Source: a bacterium | GTDB taxonomy: Bacteria > SZUA-182 > SZUA-191 > JAJRXT01 | DNA length: 44,488 bases | Assembly: GCA_024276125.1 (NCBI GenBank) | Contig: JAJRXT010000036.1 | Span: 1 to 44,488 of the forward strand | Direction of reading: 5' to 3' | Shown here: one piece after another, positions 8,974 through 18,335 of the stretch | Layout: every line of letters begins with the position of its first letter | Position numbering within the stretch: the first letter of the stretch is position 1 | Notes under the pieces: generated by a model | Seen by the model: the letters and a program-made list of their open reading frames with translations, nothing else | Told to the model about the DNA's origin: nothing | Databases searched by the model: none | Position numbers and translations under genes: made by a program

Positions 8974-10254
8974 ATGAATTTATTTGCTGATTCCTTAGCT
9001 GATTTACCCGCTCCCTTGGCTCATCGTATGCGGCCTGTTAAATTAGATGATTTTAAGGGGCAGGAGCATCTGCTTGCGCAGGGTAAGCCCTTGCGGGCTT
9101 TAATAGAGTCCGACAGAGTGGGTTCTCTTATCTTCTGGGGGCCTCAGGGTTGCGGTAAAACCACTCTGGCTTATATAATCTCGCGGTATACCAAGTCACG
9201 TTTTGAGATTTTAAGCGCTGTTTCAGCCGGCGTAAAGGAATTGCGCCAGGTGGTTAATATCGCTAAAGTAAAATTAAATATAAATCAGCAGAAAACAATT
9301 CTTCTAATTGATGAATTACACCGGTTTAGTAAGGTTCAGCAGGATGCTATCTTACCCTATGTAGAAGAGGGGATTATTAATTTAATTGGCGCAACTACTG
9401 AGAATCCTATTTTTGAAGTGATTTCAGCCTTGCGGTCACGCTGTCGTATATATCAGCTAAAAGCCTTGTCAAGTGAAGACATCCGCGGGATTATCAAGCA
9501 GGCGCTGGCTGATAAAAAACACGGATTAGCGGACGATAATATCAGTCTGGATACGGATGCTTTAGAAAATATCGTAGTATATGCCAATGGAGATGCCAGA
9601 GCGGCGCTAAATGCGCTGGAGGTTGCCGCCAATTTGGTTAAGAGTAATTCTACTGAATCTAAAATGATAGATCGTAAGCTAACCGAAGAAGTTTTACAGC
9701 AGGTAAGCCTATTATATGATAAGGCAGGTGATGAACATTATGATCATGCTTCAGCTTATCAAAAGAGTATGCGCGGCAGTGATCCGGATGCAGCCATATA
9801 CTGGTTGGGTAAAATGATCGCCTGTGGGGAAGACCCGCGATTTATTGCCCGCAGATTAATGGTAACTGCTGCCGAAGATGTGGGTAATGCCGACCCGCGG
9901 GCGCTGATCTTGGCGGCGGCGGCGGCAGGCGCTGCCGAAAAGCTGGGCTGGCCGGAAGCCCGCATACCATTATCTCAAGCCACGTTATATGTAGCTTGCG
10001 CTCCAAAAAGTAATTCCACAATTCGCGCTATAGATGAGGCGCTTTGTGATATACAAAAACAAGGCAAAAGCTATCCCGTTCCTCTGCATCTAAAATCCAT
10101 TCCATTTAATGCCCATATTAAATATAAAAACCCGCATTATGACCCGCCGGGCGCAGCTAATCAAACATATTTACCTACAGAGCTTTTAGACAGAAAATAC
10201 TATGTTGCAGAAAATATTGAATTTGAAACAAGGACAAAAAAAACAACTAGATGA
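8974..10254 (+). CDS. rarA: replication-associated recombination ATPase RarA (MgsA)
   Basis: 426 residues, AAA+ clamp-loader family, acting at stalled replication forks. Walker A is GPQGCGKTT (about residues 56-64), Walker B LLIDELHRF (about 110-118) and sensor 1 GATTENP (139-145). The C-terminal MgsA domain includes YQKSMRGSDPDAAIYWL and AAEDVGNADPRAL, both typical of the family, as is the YKNPHYDPPG end. It terminates with TGA. A small hairpin with a T-rich tail follows at about 10341-10365 and could end the transcript. Confidence 0.95.
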   Translation: MNLFADSLADLPAPLAHRMRPVKLDDFKGQEHLLAQGKPLRALIESDRVGSLIFWGPQGCGKTTLAYIISRYTKSRFEILSAVSAGVKELRQVVNIAKVKLNINQQKTILLIDELHRFSKVQQDAILPYVEEGIINLIGATTENPIFEVISALRSRCRIYQLKALSSEDIRGIIKQALADKKHGLADDNISLDTDALENIVVYANGDARAALNALEVAANLVKSNSTESKMIDRKLTEEVLQQVSLLYDKAGDEHYDHASAYQKSMRGSDPDAAIYWLGKMIACGEDPRFIARRLMVTAAEDVGNADPRALILAAAAAGAAEKLGWPEARIPLSQATLYVACAPKSNSTIRAIDEALCDIQKQGKSYPVPLHLKSIPFNAHIKYKNPHYDPPGAANQTYLPTELLDRKYYVAENIEFETRTKKTTR

Positions 10255-10445
10255 ATAAGATAAAAAAAGGGGATATTAATCAAGAAAACTAAAATCTAAG
10301 TTTTAACCAAAAAATCATATCAAAAGCTCATTATAGAGCAACAACCAACCTAGGGTTGTTTTATTTCTATTAACAACCGTAAAGAACCAACCGAATAAAG
10401 ATGAGCCTTCCATTAAGTCTTTTTTCCTTTCTTAGGAGACACATC

Positions 10446-11996
10446 ATGAAAGAGTCAACCAAGTCCAAAGAAATAGTTACGAAAGAGCTGGATTCTCTGC
10501 GTAAAGAAATTCGCCGTCTAAAAACCTTGAACGTAAGTCATTACAGGTCGAATGCAAAAGAGAACGCCTGTAACAAGTTATTGAATTCCCTTCACAGAGC
10601 CCAGATGCAATTTATTAAATCCGTGGAACCGAGCATTATATTTGATGATTTATTAAAAGAATTATTGGCAATGACATTAAGTGAAATCGGTTTTTTAGCT
10701 GAAATCGTATATACAAATAAGAGGAATCCGTATTTAAGTATACGCAGCATAAGATACAATGATTCTAATCCTGAGACCAGGGCGCTGTATAATGAGTTTG
10801 TTTACGGCGGGATGAAATTATACAATTTAAATACACTTTACGGGGCTATTATATGCCGCGGAAAACCGGTAGTATCCAATAATTTCATGCAGGATTCTCG
10901 CAGGCGGACAAAGCTTCCAAAAGCTCATCCAGCAATACATAGATTTTTAGGTCTGCCGTTTTATTTTGAGCAAAAATTGGTGGGGGTGGTTTGTATTGCT
11001 AACAGGCCTAGTGATTATACCGGTAAAATGGTGCAATTTTTACAACCGTTTTTAGCGACTTGCGGCAATATTTTGCAGGCGACAAAAAACGATCAGCGCC
11101 ACAAACTGATTGAGCGGGCTTTAATTGGCAGCCGTGAAGAATTAAAAAAACACAAACTTCATTTTCAACAATTATTAGAAAACCGTACGGGTAAGCTAAC
11201 CAAATCTAATCAACGCCTAAAAGTAGAAATATTAGAACGTAAACAGGCAGAAGATACCCTGCGGAGAAGTCAGCAGGAATTAAGAGAGCATCACAATCAA
11301 TTGCAAGAGATGGTAAAGGGACAGACAGATAAACTCTTATTAATGAATAAGCAACTGAAACAAGAAATTTTAGAACGCAGGAAAATAGAAGAAAAGCTAA
11401 AACAAAGCCTGAAAAAGCAGCATAGGACGACTCAGGAAATTATTAAAGCCATGTCGGTAACAGTAGAGATGAAGGACCCGTATACAGCCGGTCATCAAAG
11501 GCGGGTGACTGATTTGGTAAGCGCTATTGCAAGTGAGATGTCTTTTACGGAAAACCAGATTAATGGTATCAAAATGGCTGCGGCTATTCATGATATCGGC
11601 AAGTTGAATGTACCTATAGGTATTTTAAATAAGCCTTGCAGACTAAGCGATGTGTAATTCGGTATGGTCAAAATTCATCCTCAAGTGGGCTATGATATAT
11701 TAAAGACTATAGAATTCCCCTGGCCTATTGCTCAAGTTATCTTTCAGCATCATGAACGCCTTAATGGCACCGGTTATCCATTGGGTTTAGCGGGAGAGGA
11801 TATTTTGCTGGAGGCCAAAATTTTGGGGGTAGCTGATGTGATTGAGGCCATGTCTTCCAATCGGCCGTATAGGTCTGCTTTGGGTATAGACAATGCGTTA
11901 GAGGAGATATCGCAAAATAAGGGGCTTTTGTATGATCCTGATGTGGTTGATAGTACGGTAAGGATTTTTACCCAAAAAGGGTTTGTTTTTGGGTAA
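10446..11996 (+). pseudogene. GAF/HD-GYP cyclic-di-GMP phosphodiesterase, interrupted by in-frame TAA
   Basis: I chose ATG at 10446 because AGGAG lies at 10434-10438; an earlier ATG at 10401 has no such site. The frame has 516 sense positions with TAA at 11655-11657. Residues 45-205 resemble a GAF sensor, about 230-330 are coiled coil with ERKQAEDTLRRSQ-type repeats, and the rest is HD-GYP: HDIGK before the stop, HHERLNGTGYP after it. The text reads CRLSDV-stop-FGMVKIHP, where HD-GYP proteins have Glu before Phe, so GAA became TAA. The stop falls inside the catalytic domain and removes the HHE/GYP half. No indel is present. If translation really stops, c-di-GMP hydrolysis is lost. Confidence 0.85.
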
Positions 11997-11998
11997 AA
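11966..11998. terminator. hairpin spanning the HD-GYP stop codon
   Basis: Perfect 13-bp stem TTTTACCCAAAAA / TTTTTGGGTAAAA with a 7-base loop. The TAA at 11994-11996 is inside the right arm. It is probably half of a double terminator between convergent genes. Confidence 0.5.
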
Positions 11999-12010
11999 TA
12001 TTATAATGCC

Positions 12011-12049
12011 CTTTCCGGTTCCCAAGCTGGAGTTTGGGAACCGGAAAAG
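12011..12049. terminator. GC-rich hairpin between convergent genes
   Basis: Stem CTTTCCGGTTCCCAA pairs with TTGGGAACCGGAAAG around an 8-base loop. There is no T tract on either side, so termination would not be classically intrinsic. It sits between the HD-GYP gene (+) and the isochorismatase-like gene (-). Confidence 0.5.
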
Positions 12050-12072
12050 CTATACGTCTTAATCCGAATTAT

Positions 12073-12522
12073 TTAGCTTATGTTGCTTATTTTAAAACTA
12101 TTTATCAGTTCGTTGTAACTTAGCACATTAGCATAAAGAGGAAAAATTTCAGTAAGATAAAAGTTTTGTTCCATAATGGTACGCCCTGAAATGCAATCTG
12201 AAAGAATGCTAACCCTGTAGCCTTGTTCAAAAGCCGATCTGCCGGTAGAATCTATACAGATTGAGCAGACCACTCCAGCTAAAACCACATCAGTTATACC
12301 TCGTTCTTTAAGTACATTGGCAAGTTCGGTGTTGGAAAATGCGTTAAGACCCTTTTTCCCCGGAATACTTAGGATGCGCTCGCCAAATTGCAGTATTTGG
12401 GGAATTGTTTGCGAACCCTTGGTCCCGGCTTTAAATGCCCCTGACTCTTTTATCATTTTTAGTATTCCTACTGGTTCCACAATTTCGCTGTAATCATATG
12501 TAAAAATAACCTGTAAAGACAA
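12073..12522 (-). pseudogene. isochorismatase-family cysteine hydrolase, 5'-truncated
   Basis: 149 residues. The central and C-terminal parts are typical: Lys in KKGLNAFSNTEL, then VVLAGVVCSICIDSTGRSA, in which the second Cys aligns with the family nucleophile. The usual N-terminal strand with its catalytic Asp (VIDxQ) is missing. The only start available is TTG at 12522, right after an in-frame TAA and within 10 bases of an R6 repeat end (12529-12547). The gene therefore seems cut by that element, and the protein should lack one catalytic residue. Its original substrate is unknown. Confidence 0.7.
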
Positions 12523-12528
12523 TAAGAT

Positions 12529-12547
12529 TTATGCCGAACTCAGGTTA
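12529..12547. repeat. solo R6 end
   Basis: TTATGCCGAACTCAGGTTA is the same terminus as in the complete R6 at 24259-24456, with one change. The opposite end is not seen nearby. It marks the breakpoint of the isochorismatase-like gene. Confidence 0.65.
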
Positions 12548-12577
12548 CTAGTGTCAATTGCCATGGAAAAATAGCAT

Positions 12578-13489
12578 TCACTCGTAAATATGTACGGCTT
12601 TTTCTATAATCCGCTGTGGAATCTGTATTTCCAGGCGCCGTGCTGTGTTTAAGTTTATAGCTAGTTCCGTATTCAGTGGAGGAACCACGCCCGGAGTAAT
12701 AGCCTCCCCTTGCATCACTTTTTGGGCTATTCTGCCAGCTTGCCGGCCAAGATTGATATTGTTGGCTGAGAACGAAAACAATGCCCCGGCCTTTACAAAG
12801 CCTTTATTGTACACCATAAAGGAAATTCTGTTTTCCAAAGTAAACAAAAGCATGTAGCGCAGTGAATTTTTGTTTATTACCAGACTGTCGGGAACCAGCC
12901 ACAGAACGTCGGCGTCTTTGGATAATTTGTTAAGCTCATCAGGAAGCTGCCCGGGATGCTCTAATTTAACGGCCAGAAATTTCAGACCCATATTCCGGCA
13001 AGATTCCCTGGCGCTGGCAATCGTCCGGTTGCTTAACCGGCTGTAGAGTACCCCAATGCTCTTTACTTCGGGCAGGATTGAAATAAGCGCTGAAAACTGT
13101 TTTTTCGGGGCTACCTCAATTCCAACGCCGGTTACATTTTCTCCGGTTAAACTTTTATCCTCAGGATGCAGTACCTGTGTATATATTATAGGAATATGGG
13201 TAATATTCTCTTTGGTTCTAACCGCCGCCAATGCCCCTAGGGCAAAGATTAATTTCGGCTGTTCCTTAGTGATTTTTCCCATTATTTCGCTAACTATATC
13301 AGACCTACCGCCCAAATCATACACCTTGGCCGTAGCTTTTATTTCCTGCATAAATCCTGTAACGGCTTGATTGTAAGGCGCAATGTTGCTGCTTTTTATA
13401 ATAGCGATTTCGGCTGCCGGTAGAGGCTGGATAGAAAAAATAAATAGCGCAGAAATTAGAATTAAAACTAATCTGTTCCATTTTATCAT
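12578..13489 (-). CDS. ABC-type periplasmic substrate-binding protein (PF04392-like)
   Basis: 303 residues with a signal peptide ending near PLPAA-EIAII (residues 1-26). The body has the ABC_sub_bind pattern: IAIIKSSNIAPYNQAV at the start, FALGALAA, HIPIIYTQVLHPE, IGVLYSRLSNRT and GRQAGRIAQKVMQGE. This family is of the periplasmic-binding-protein-I type and often stands without permease genes. Here it lies directly downstream of a TonB-dependent receptor on the same strand, a pairing known in other bacteria, so the two may handle the same ligand. No permease or ATPase gene is adjacent. The ligand is unknown. Confidence 0.85.
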   Translation of the reverse strand: MIKWNRLVLILISALFIFSIQPLPAAEIAIIKSSNIAPYNQAVTGFMQEIKATAKVYDLGGRSDIVSEIMGKITKEQPKLIFALGALAAVRTKENITHIPIIYTQVLHPEDKSLTGENVTGVGIEVAPKKQFSALISILPEVKSIGVLYSRLSNRTIASARESCRNMGLKFLAVKLEHPGQLPDELNKLSKDADVLWLVPDSLVINKNSLRYMLLFTLENRISFMVYNKGFVKAGALFSFSANNINLGRQAGRIAQKVMQGEAITPGVVPPLNTELAINLNTARRLEIQIPQRIIEKAVHIYE

Positions 13490-13509
13490 TTTCAGTTATC
13501 CTGTAACCC

Positions 13510-13636
13510 AATGCTGTTGACTTAGGAGCTGTTATTCTGAGGCGATAAGCCGAAGAATCTACAGCCTGTGCGGGCAGATTCTTCACTACGCTTACGCTTC
13601 GTTTAAGAATGACAGGTATGTTAAGTCAACAGTATT
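13510..13636. repeat. R1 element with outer arms
   Basis: The R1 core at 13530-13615 is flanked by inverted arms AATGCTGTTGACTTA (13510-13524) and TAAGTCAACAGTATT (13622-13636). It lies between the TonB receptor and the binding protein gene, so a co-transcript would contain it. Confidence 0.8.
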
Positions 13637-13643
13637 CTTCTGG

Positions 13644-13707
13644 TAAGCATAAAGAGCATAATTGCACAAATATCTATAATTTGTGCAATTATGCTTAGGT
13701 ATGCTTA
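13644..13707. repeat. short R5 hairpin after the TonB receptor gene
   Basis: The arms AGCATAATTGCACAAAT and ATTTGTGCAATTATGCT (13655-13671, 13679-13695) are perfect. Outer TAAGCATA / TATGCTTA extend it over the receptor stop codon. It is a minimal form of the R5 elements at 24132 and 30551 and could act as a 3' hairpin for the receptor mRNA. Confidence 0.75.
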
Positions 13708-15714
13708 AAATTTATAGCTGACTTCCAGCATATACTCTCTTCCTACTTGAGGATAATCGCTGGGTACTCCGCCTAAGGGCGAAGAATACTTATAGTCCTT
13801 ATCCAGCAGATTGTAAATTGAGCCCCTGATTTCAAAAGTTTGGAAAAATTCTTTGGCTATAAGTGTCAGGTTTAGCGTGGCATAGCCCGGCAGATCATCC
13901 CGTGAATCACCATTAATTCGGATAAATTTGCTCTCCGCTATTACGTAGGCATTGGCATTTAGATGTCTCCATAAGCCTACATTTAGCCCGCCGATGAGTT
14001 TTTGGCTTGGCACATCCGGCAGCCTGTTTCCTGTTTCCTTATCTTTTGTATGCTGATAGGAGTAGTTAGCCCAGACATATGTAGTCGGCGCCAATATCGC
14101 CTTTATGTCCAGCTCTACCCCGTGGACTTTGGCGCCTCCCTTATTATGAAAGGTGTAGAGAGTTGGAGAACCGGAAGGATTGAGGTCTTCCACTATTATA
14201 TCCTGAATATAATTATAAAAATAAGTAACCCCGCCCTCAATTCTGGGAGTAAACCGATACCGTAGTTCCACCTCGGTAGTTTTTATTTTCTCCGGCTGCA
14301 AGTCTTTATTTCCGGCGGTATTTGGATTGTTTCGATCAAACATCTCCCGCGAGTTGGGAGCCCTAAATGCCCAGCCATGCAGAAGCTTCAGACTGGCATC
14401 CTCCATAAACTGCCACACCAGCCCGACTCTGGGATTGGTAGTATTTCCGAAGTCGCTGTAGTGATCATGCCTAACGCCCAATGTAAGATTAACAGCCGGC
14501 GTTATATACCATTCATCCTGAAGATATAGCGCCCATATATCCCGGGTATCCCCGTCATTGTTCCAATTGCCGGGGTCAACCTCCAGCATACTTATATCCG
14601 CCCCAACTTTTAACTCAATATCATATTGTTTTCTATGCTCTAACATAAAACCTGCGGTAAGATTGTTCCCTGAAAAAAGTTCATAGTTTAGTTCTCCATC
14701 AAAACCTATGGTTCGGTTAGTCATGCGGGGAGCTATGTAATAACCGGGCGCTACCTCAAAAATAATATCTTCGTCAAACTGGTCATAATAGGCCTTATAA
14801 GTTAAGCGGGTTTTTTTGCCTATTGTGTGATGATAGCTTAATTCACCAAAAAATTGGTATAAATCCATGCTGGTCTCATCATTTAAGGCGCCTAAGAGTC
14901 CAATGTAATCAGTGCGCTCGCGTCTGGTGTATTTAGTGTTAAACATCAACTTGTCATCTTGTGTTACCAGTCCCAAATATGCCAGTTTGAGGTTAAGATC
15001 AAGTTTTTCCTTCCAGAAGTTCGTCCTTCCTGAGTTTCCGAAGAAGTACTCCTCTACCTTCAATTTGGGAGCATCTGTCTCCAAATGAGTTATGGCGCCG
15101 GCTATCTCAAATTTATCTGCTGTTTTGCCAAAGGTAACATTATATTTTTCAGTGTCAAAAGTGGCCCAGCCGGCTTTTATTTCCGTACCGTTCGTATCCT
15201 GAGCATCTTTTGTAATAATATTTATTACCGCTGAAAAGGCATTTTCTCCGTACAAGGCCGCCCCCGGACCGCGGATTACCTCCACTCTTTTTATGTTATC
15301 CACCTCTATATCATCATGCAGGGTCATGGCGCTACCCATGAAATACTCATTTATACCATGCCCGTCAATCATTACCCGCACCTTTTCAGAACCGCTGGTT
15401 CTAATACCTCTTACGGCAATTTCGCCTTGTCCATAGCGGGCGGTATATATGCCCAGTCCCGGCACAATCCTTAATACATCCATCAGATTTCTGGCGCCCA
15501 TATGCTTAATCTGCTCGGCGGTAATCAGCGTGACAATAGCCGGCGCTTTTTTAATCTCCTGCGGATGCTTGGCGGCGGTAATGACAAACTCTTCGCCCAG
15601 CAAAAGCAGCTCTTCCTCCTGCCTAAGCTGTTCCTCGGAGATTTCCACCGCAAGACTGTAGGCGAGATTAAACACCAAAAGAAATATTGCGGTTAACACG
15701 ATGAGTCTAAACAT
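13705..15714 (-). CDS. TonB-dependent outer-membrane receptor
   Basis: 669 residues, the normal size. A signal peptide covers about residues 1-22, then comes a TonB-box-like stretch (EEFVITAAK) and the plug domain: ITAEQIKHMGARNLMDVLR, IRGIRTSG-type VRGI and VEVIRGPGAALYGENAFSAVIN. The barrel ends REYMLEVSYKF with a terminal aromatic, as needed for outer-membrane insertion. The plug and barrel resemble BtuB/CirA-type receptors. A TGGAGG ribosome site lies 7 bases before ATG. It is followed by the periplasmic binding protein gene. No Fur box or cobalamin riboswitch was recognised upstream, so the ligand is open. Confidence 0.92.
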   Translation of the reverse strand: MFRLIVLTAIFLLVFNLAYSLAVEISEEQLRQEEELLLLGEEFVITAAKHPQEIKKAPAIVTLITAEQIKHMGARNLMDVLRIVPGLGIYTARYGQGEIAVRGIRTSGSEKVRVMIDGHGINEYFMGSAMTLHDDIEVDNIKRVEVIRGPGAALYGENAFSAVINIITKDAQDTNGTEIKAGWATFDTEKYNVTFGKTADKFEIAGAITHLETDAPKLKVEEYFFGNSGRTNFWKEKLDLNLKLAYLGLVTQDDKLMFNTKYTRRERTDYIGLLGALNDETSMDLYQFFGELSYHHTIGKKTRLTYKAYYDQFDEDIIFEVAPGYYIAPRMTNRTIGFDGELNYELFSGNNLTAGFMLEHRKQYDIELKVGADISMLEVDPGNWNNDGDTRDIWALYLQDEWYITPAVNLTLGVRHDHYSDFGNTTNPRVGLVWQFMEDASLKLLHGWAFRAPNSREMFDRNNPNTAGNKDLQPEKIKTTEVELRYRFTPRIEGGVTYFYNYIQDIIVEDLNPSGSPTLYTFHNKGGAKVHGVELDIKAILAPTTYVWANYSYQHTKDKETGNRLPDVPSQKLIGGLNVGLWRHLNANAYVIAESKFIRINGDSRDDLPGYATLNLTLIAKEFFQTFEIRGSIYNLLDKDYKYSSPLGGVPSDYPQVGREYMLEVSYKF

Positions 15715-16317
15715 GTTTTACCTCCAGAAATGTGCGCTTTTAACGGCTTATACCTTAACTAAGTCTCTGGGTTTATTTTGCATACTTTTGTCATTCTGAG
15801 GCCAAAAGCCGAAGAATCTGCTCGCATATGTAGGCAGATTCTTCACTACGCATTGCTTCGTCCAGAATGACAGTTTTGCGCTTGACGTTGGCAGACTTTT
15901 CGCTTTTTAAGCTCAGGGTGACAACAAATATAAACCGCACTATTTACTAAAGGCTGTAGTAGTCTGAATTATTCGGGTTAAATATCGGAAAAAAACATTG
16001 TGGCTTTCCATAAAGCATAGCATTGTATATCATATCGTGCATCTGCAACATACTTATCAATACATAAATGTATGTTATACTGTACTGAGCAATGTGTCCA
16101 GTTTTTTTCTTAAACGGCATAAATGCTGACACTAATGATACAGTAGATATCTCATAACTAATATACTGTTTTGTAGTTTTATGGACTTTTAAGAGGCTGT
16201 TTATACGCCGGTACGCCTGCCATTTTATATTGTCATCCTGTAAGCCTATTTTTAACGGATATACCTTATTTAAAGAGAAGGGTATGCAAGACGATTTATA
16301 CTGCCTAACTTAGTTCC
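15715..16317. other. intergenic stretch with one R1 element
   Basis: An R1 copy occupies 15789-15872 (TGTCATTCTGAG to CAGAATGACA). A TAAGTCTCTGG/TTAACTAAG region lies before the receptor start. Downstream of the R1 I see no recognisable gene; a 61-codon frame at 15947-16132 has no supporting features. Confidence 0.6.
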
Positions 16318-17052
16318 TTAAGCCACTGCACTACTAAAAATTGGATGAGCATGTGGCATCTGACTCCACGTTTTGCCGTCAAGAATACGCCCGCGTTTCT
16401 TTCTAACAAATCCTCCCCATTGTTTAAAAAAGAATGGAACAGTATTTAAAAGACAGTGGTCTCGTATCCCCCTAACCCAAGCGGGATTCATCTGGCGCGC
16501 TTTTGGCCCTGATTCACCACCAACAATACTCCAATTGATCTTCTCTAAATTTAGGTTATGAATTGGGCTAAGCAAAGGTTCAAAGGACACAAACTTAATT
16601 TTTGCATCTATTTTTTTTAAATCTTCAATACGAAAAACGTGGTCTGAATCCTCTACGCTAACTCCCATCCACACATTGTCAGGCCAGGGCAGCTTGGGAC
16701 TTAATTCAATGAGCCGTTTGCTTCGCTTTGTAAGAATTTGGAATCTATGATGAGAAGCTTGAACCATTACATCAAACACCTTTAATATGAACTCGTCAGG
16801 AACTGCTTTATGCAACAGGTCGCTCATTGAGTTAACAAATATTATTTGCGGACGTTTCCACTTAAGCGGCACTTTCAATACATGCTCATGTAAAGACACT
16901 TTAAAACCATTAATATAATTTGGCTGCCCCATTGCATTTAAACGGACAGTCATCCTTTCGGCATAGCAATGCTTACAGCCCGGACTTATCTTTGTGCAGC
17001 CCGTAGTCGGATTCCAAGTAGATTCAGTCCATTCGATAGATGATTTTGCCAT
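16318..17052 (-). CDS. phage Gp37/Gp68 family (DUF5131) radical SAM-like protein
   Basis: From ATG at 17052 it has 244 residues and begins [19 protein letters not shown], the family's standard start. The frame is open to 17136, but that upstream Met is inside an R4 hairpin, so I reject it. Cysteines C-x6-C-x2-C in [19 protein letters not shown] form the presumed iron-sulfur site. [24 protein letters not shown] and [13 protein letters not shown] are hallmark segments. Despite the phage name, these proteins are widespread in bacterial chromosomes and their reaction is unknown. No phage genes surround it. It is separated from ahbD by repeats, so it is probably transcribed separately. Confidence 0.85.
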   Translation of the reverse strand: MAKSSIEWTESTWNPTTGCTKISPGCKHCYAERMTVRLNAMGQPNYINGFKVSLHEHVLKVPLKWKRPQIIFVNSMSDLLHKAVPDEFILKVFDVMVQASHHRFQILTKRSKRLIELSPKLPWPDNVWMGVSVEDSDHVFRIEDLKKIDAKIKFVSFEPLLSPIHNLNLEKINWSIVGGESGPKARQMNPAWVRGIRDHCLLNTVPFFFKQWGGFVRKKRGRILDGKTWSQMPHAHPIFSSAVA

Positions 17053-17117
17053 CTCATAATACCCGATTTTTCCACTTATTACCTCATTCTTATTGCTCAT
17101 ATTATAGTTTTTATCGT

Positions 17118-17243
17118 ATGTTTCGGTGTGTCTCACCCCGAAACATTTTTGTAGCCGCGGGTTTTTAAACCAGCTTGCAGCAGCCGACCTAAAGGTCGGC
17201 GTCTACTTGGTGATGTTTCGGCCTATCTCCAAGCCGAAACATC
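17118..17243. repeat. R4-R3-R4 hairpin cluster
   Basis: There are three hairpins in a row: ATGTTTCGG...CCGAAACAT (17118-17146), GTAGCCGCGGG...GGTCGGCGTCTAC (17151-17206) and GATGTTTCGGC...GCCGAAACATC (17212-17243). They fill the whole space between ahbD and the DUF5131 gene. Confidence 0.8.
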
Positions 17244-17257
17244 AAGATACTCTTGCG

Positions 17258-18328
17258 CTACCCCTGCGGCTGGTAGGTGCAATACGGCTCTTCTTCCAGA
17301 TAATCGCCGGTAGCCGCATAGGCGCGAGCGCGGCATCCGGCGCAGACCTTACGGTATTCACAGCGTCCGCATTTGCCTTTTAATAAGTTTGCATCCCGCA
17401 TATCGGCAAAAACAGCCGAATTAAACCATATATCCTTAAATGACTGCTTACGAACATTACCGGCCAGCGCAGGTAAATATCCGCAAGGACACACATCGCC
17501 CTTATATGAAATAAAGCAAAAGCCGCTTCCGCCCAAGCAGCCTTTAGTCATAGCCTCAAATCCATGAGTCTGCGGGGTTATTTTTATACCCTCTTGTCTT
17601 GCGCGCTGACGCATAATACGAAAGTAATGCGGGGCACAGGTGGCTTTTAAACTAATTGTTACCTCTTTTTGCTTATCATAAAACCAATTTAAGACTCTTT
17701 CATATTCTTCCGGCGGTATTTCATCGCCTTCTATTTCCTTGCCGCGTCCGGTGGGTACCAGCAGGAATATATGTAAGGCATCTGCCCCTAAACCGATTCC
17801 CAAATCAGCAATCGCCGGAATTTCAGTCAAATTGCGTTTGGTAATGGTGGTATTTATCTGAAAGCTTAATCCCGCTGCCTTCAGGTTTTCAATACCGGCA
17901 AGCGCCTGGTCAAAACAGCCGGTAAGCCCGCGGAAAGCATCGTGACTTTTGGCGCAAGCCCCGTCAATACTGATACTTACCCGCTTAATCCCTACATCTT
18001 TTAATTTTTGGGCAGCCTCTCGGCTAACCAGCGTGCCATTGGTAGCCAGTACCACGCGCAGACCCGCCTTATCGCCATATGCGGCCAGTTCGTATACGTC
18101 AGGGCGCTCCAATGGCTCCCCGCCGCTTAGTATTAATACCGGTTTGGCAAAGCCGGCAATATTATCAATCAGGGCTTTTCCTTCTTCAGTGGTAAGCTCA
18201 TCCGGCTCGCATTGCTTAACAGAAGACGCCCGGCAATGCAGACAGTCTAAATTACAATTGCGGGTTATCTCCCAGGCGATCAGCCTCGGCAGGGGAGTTT
18301 TATTTGTATGTGGGTGTGCTTTGTGCAT
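17258..18328 (-). CDS. ahbD: heme b synthase-type radical SAM protein AhbD (or AhbC/NirJ-like)
   Basis: 356 residues. The radical SAM cluster is in [15 protein letters not shown] (C26, C30, C33), with [12 protein letters not shown] as SAM-binding segment. The C-terminal SPASM-like region has [24 protein letters not shown] and [23 protein letters not shown], which are hallmarks of the Ahb/NirJ tetrapyrrole enzymes. AhbD decarboxylates the two propionates of Fe-coproporphyrin III to give heme b in the siroheme-dependent pathway. The gene starts 8 bases after hemB, so the two form an operon. The neighbouring hemB supports a tetrapyrrole role. Distinguishing AhbD from AhbC needs phylogeny, because the sequences are similar. 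Confidence 0.8.
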   Translation of the reverse strand: MHKAHPHTNKTPLPRLIAWEITRNCNLDCLHCRASSVKQCEPDELTTEEGKALIDNIAGFAKPVLILSGGEPLERPDVYELAAYGDKAGLRVVLATNGTLVSREAAQKLKDVGIKRVSISIDGACAKSHDAFRGLTGCFDQALAGIENLKAAGLSFQINTTITKRNLTEIPAIADLGIGLGADALHIFLLVPTGRGKEIEGDEIPPEEYERVLNWFYDKQKEVTISLKATCAPHYFRIMRQRARQEGIKITPQTHGFEAMTKGCLGGSGFCFISYKGDVCPCGYLPALAGNVRKQSFKDIWFNSAVFADMRDANLLKGKCGRCEYRKVCAGCRARAYAATGDYLEEEPYCTYQPQG

Positions 18329-18335
18329 ATATTTA

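Noticed and set aside
10252-10293. 13-codon frame overlapping the rarA stop by ATGA
   Set aside because: Too short, no recognisable sequence and no ribosome site beyond the overlap; more likely chance.
15715-15790. Cobalamin riboswitch or Fur box before the TonB receptor
   Set aside because: No B12-box-like or Fur-like palindrome could be found by eye.
15947-16132. 61-codon frame on the minus strand
   Set aside because: No ribosome site, no motif, and in a repeat-rich gap.
16318-17136. Prophage, suggested by the Gp37/Gp68 family name
   Set aside because: No capsid, tail, integrase or lysis genes nearby; the family is common outside phages.
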